Below are positions 62,623 through 64,000 of a stretch of 64,000 nt of DNA, piece by piece; positions within the stretch are counted from its first letter, which is position 1; each line of letters opens with the position of its first letter. The notes beneath the pieces were generated by a model. That model saw only the letters and a list, made by a program, of their open reading frames with translations. It was not told where the DNA came from and ran no database searches. Both the position numbers and the translations under genes were made by a program. The stretch is from CAUZIR01 sp034421295 (GTDB taxonomy: Bacteria > Chloroflexota > Dehalococcoidia > Lucifugimonadales > UBA2962), in the NCBI GenBank assembly GCA_034421295.1, contig DAOUKM010000019.1, forward strand, positions 62,001 through 126,000, read 5' to 3'.

Positions 62623-64000
62623 TCAGACCTGAGACCCTGCTCCCTCAGGTCTATCGCCCGCTTCACCGGGCTCCCCGGACACATCTACGGTCCCGCTCTC
62701 CGACGGTCCAATAGGCCGGCGGCCACCCTTCTTTAGGGGAATCTCCCGCAGGAAAGCCGCAACTACGAACGCCGGTACGGAGACGATCAGAGTGGCCAAG
62801 AATACTTCGGCAACGGCTCCGGCCAATGCCTTTCTCATGCCGGCCAGCAGCGGCTCGACGGCCGCTGCGGCATCCGGACCATAAGCGGCCAGGCGAGCAC
62901 TTAGTTCTGCTATCTGACCCTCGTTTACCAGGGCGTCGGGGTTGCCCTTGAGCTCGTCCAGGATGCTGGCGGGAACCCTCCCCAGGATGTCCTGCGGGAC
63001 GGCCGAGGTGACACCGGAGGCAAACCGCCCGGTTAACAAAGAACCCAGTATCGCCAATCCGACAGATGCGCCGATGGCCCGAATGAACTGGGCGGCCGAT
63101 GTCGCAACGCCCAGGTTTCGATAGGCAACTGCGTTCTGAATGGCGATGTTAAAGGCCGGAAAGGTGCCCCCCATGCCGAATCCCATGAGAACCATTGCCC
63201 CGATAGTCAGGCCTCTCGGCGTGTCCAGGTCAATGCGTGTCAAAAGGTATAGGCCAGCGGCCATCATGCCGACCGAGGCCATGCCGAGTAGCCGATAGCG
63301 GCCTCCCGTTCGGGACATCAGTTGCCCCACCAGCGTTGCGCCGATAACCGTTCCCAGCATCATGGGAGTGAGAAAGCTGCCGCTGTTGGTTGCCGACTCT
63401 CCCAGAGCCCCCTGAAAGTACAGCGGCATGAAGACCGATCCCGCGAACATGCTCACACCCAGCAAGAGGCTGACCAATAGGGCCACGGCGACGATCGGGT
63501 TCCGATAGATGTGAAGTGGCATTATTGGATCAGCGACCCGACGCTCCACCACCACAAATAGCGCTCCGGCGAAGGCCGCTAGCGCCAGGGTGACCAGCAC
63601 CGGCGGTGACGACCATTCGTATTGAGCCCCTCCCCATGAAAGGCCCAGCATCCCGGACACGATGGCAACGAGCAAAAGTACGATGCCGGCATAGTCGATT
63701 CCCTCTCTTGGGCCGGGCTTGGGCCGCGGGTTAGGGAAGACCTTGACGAAGGCAATGGCGATCGGCACTCCCAGGGGAACATTGACATAGAACACCCACC
63801 TCCAGGAGAGGGCGTCAGTGAGCAGCCCTCCTACGACCGGGCCAACGACGGACGAAAGGGCAAAGATACCGGCGACAAAGCCCATGTACTTGCCGCGCTC
63901 GGCAGGCGGGAATAGGTCTCCGATCGAGATAAAGGAGCTGGCCATAACCACTCCACCGCCCAGTCCTTGCAGGGCTCTGAAGGCGATTAGCTGGTTCATA
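62623..64000 (-). CDS. MFS transporter, DHA2 family (5' end cut by window edge)
   Basis: At least 458 residues; the frame runs off the right edge, so the first few helices, including motif A, are missing. FRALQGLGGGVVMASSFISIGDLFPPAERGKYMG (in parts: FRALQGLGGGVVMASSF; PPAERGKYMG) and the antiporter motif C GIFALSSVVGPVVGGLL are typical of 14-helix EmrB/QacA exporters, as is ALSWRWVFYVNVPLGVP. An extracytoplasmic loop near the C terminus is hydrophilic. The tail of about 50 residues is polar and Gly/Pro/Glu-rich. It probably exports a drug or metabolite by proton exchange. Confidence 0.9.
   Translation of the reverse strand, partial: MNQLIAFRALQGLGGGVVMASSFISIGDLFPPAERGKYMGFVAGIFALSSVVGPVVGGLLTDALSWRWVFYVNVPLGVPIAIAFVKVFPNPRPKPGPREGIDYAGIVLLLVAIVSGMLGLSWGGAQYEWSSPPVLVTLALAAFAGALFVVVERRVADPIMPLHIYRNPIVAVALLVSLLLGVSMFAGSVFMPLYFQGALGESATNSGSFLTPMMLGTVIGATLVGQLMSRTGGRYRLLGMASVGMMAAGLYLLTRIDLDTPRGLTIGAMVLMGFGMGGTFPAFNIAIQNAVAYRNLGVATSAAQFIRAIGASVGLAILGSLLTGRFASGVTSAVPQDILGRVPASILDELKGNPDALVNEGQIAELSARLAAYGPDAAAAVEPLLAGMRKALAGAVAEVFLATLIVSVPAFVVAAFLREIPLKKGGRRPIGPSESGTVDVSGEPGEAGDRPEGAGSQV

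Overview
The window is high-G+C bacterial DNA, densely coded, with no insertion sequences, CRISPR arrays or rRNA. It carries one tRNA. Gene content fits a free-living, respiring heterotroph: an 11-gene complex I operon without nuoEFG, two luciferase-like flavin/F420 oxidoreductases, three haloacid-dehalogenase-type hydrolases, a fused hydantoinase/oxoprolinase, amidase, PIG-L deacetylase and a DUF362 protein. This mix recalls marine Chloroflexota such as SAR202. That assignment is inference from gene content, not from a marker phylogeny.

Layout. 1-4.1 kb: ABC ATPase (cut by the left edge), a zinc-ribbon/PQQ-propeller membrane protein and an oligopeptide-type binding lipoprotein. 4.1-7.8 kb: DUF4395 protein, a gamma-glutamyltranspeptidase-family enzyme and a TolB-like propeller lipoprotein. 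7.8-13 kb: proB, proA, a small unknown protein, a HAD hydrolase, an SDR and a luciferase-like oxidoreductase. 13.1-14.9 kb: a DUF3179 lipoprotein interrupted by one in-frame TGA. 14.9-24.2 kb: information processing and repair (DEAD-box helicase, exonuclease III, ribosomal protein L25, a degenerate secretion-ATPase-like protein, a D-amino-acid-oxidase-like flavoprotein, Mfd). 24.2-26.1 kb: HAD hydrolase and an orphan HypE-like protein. 26.1-36.8 kb: nuoABCDHIJKLMN with a recognisable promoter and terminator. 36.8-46.6 kb: PIG-L deacetylase, amidase, SixA, MFS exporter, a bacterial voltage-gated cation channel and a three-gene 2-hydroxyacid/TPP-enzyme group. 46.7-53.6 kb: dgt, dnaG, rpoD, DUF362, RNase D. 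53.6-62.3 kb: flavin oxidoreductase, class IV aminotransferase, HyuA-HyuB fusion, HAD, YhfX-like PLP protein. 62.4-64 kb: tRNA-Pro and an MFS exporter cut by the right edge.

The most notable observation is the DUF3179 gene. The TGA at 14105-14107 sits exactly at the first Cys of the family's conserved CxxC motif, the frame stays open for about 256 codons beyond it, and a hairpin that fits the bacterial SECIS pattern begins just downstream. The simplest reading is a selenoprotein with a UxxC redox motif. No selA, selB, selC or selD was seen in the window, so this must be tested elsewhere in the genome.

Several genes have a -10-like hexamer 6-7 bases before the start codon and no Shine-Dalgarno sequence, which suggests leaderless transcripts. 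Others use TTG or GTG with a strong AGGAGG, so starts here should be chosen by signal rather than by longest open frame.
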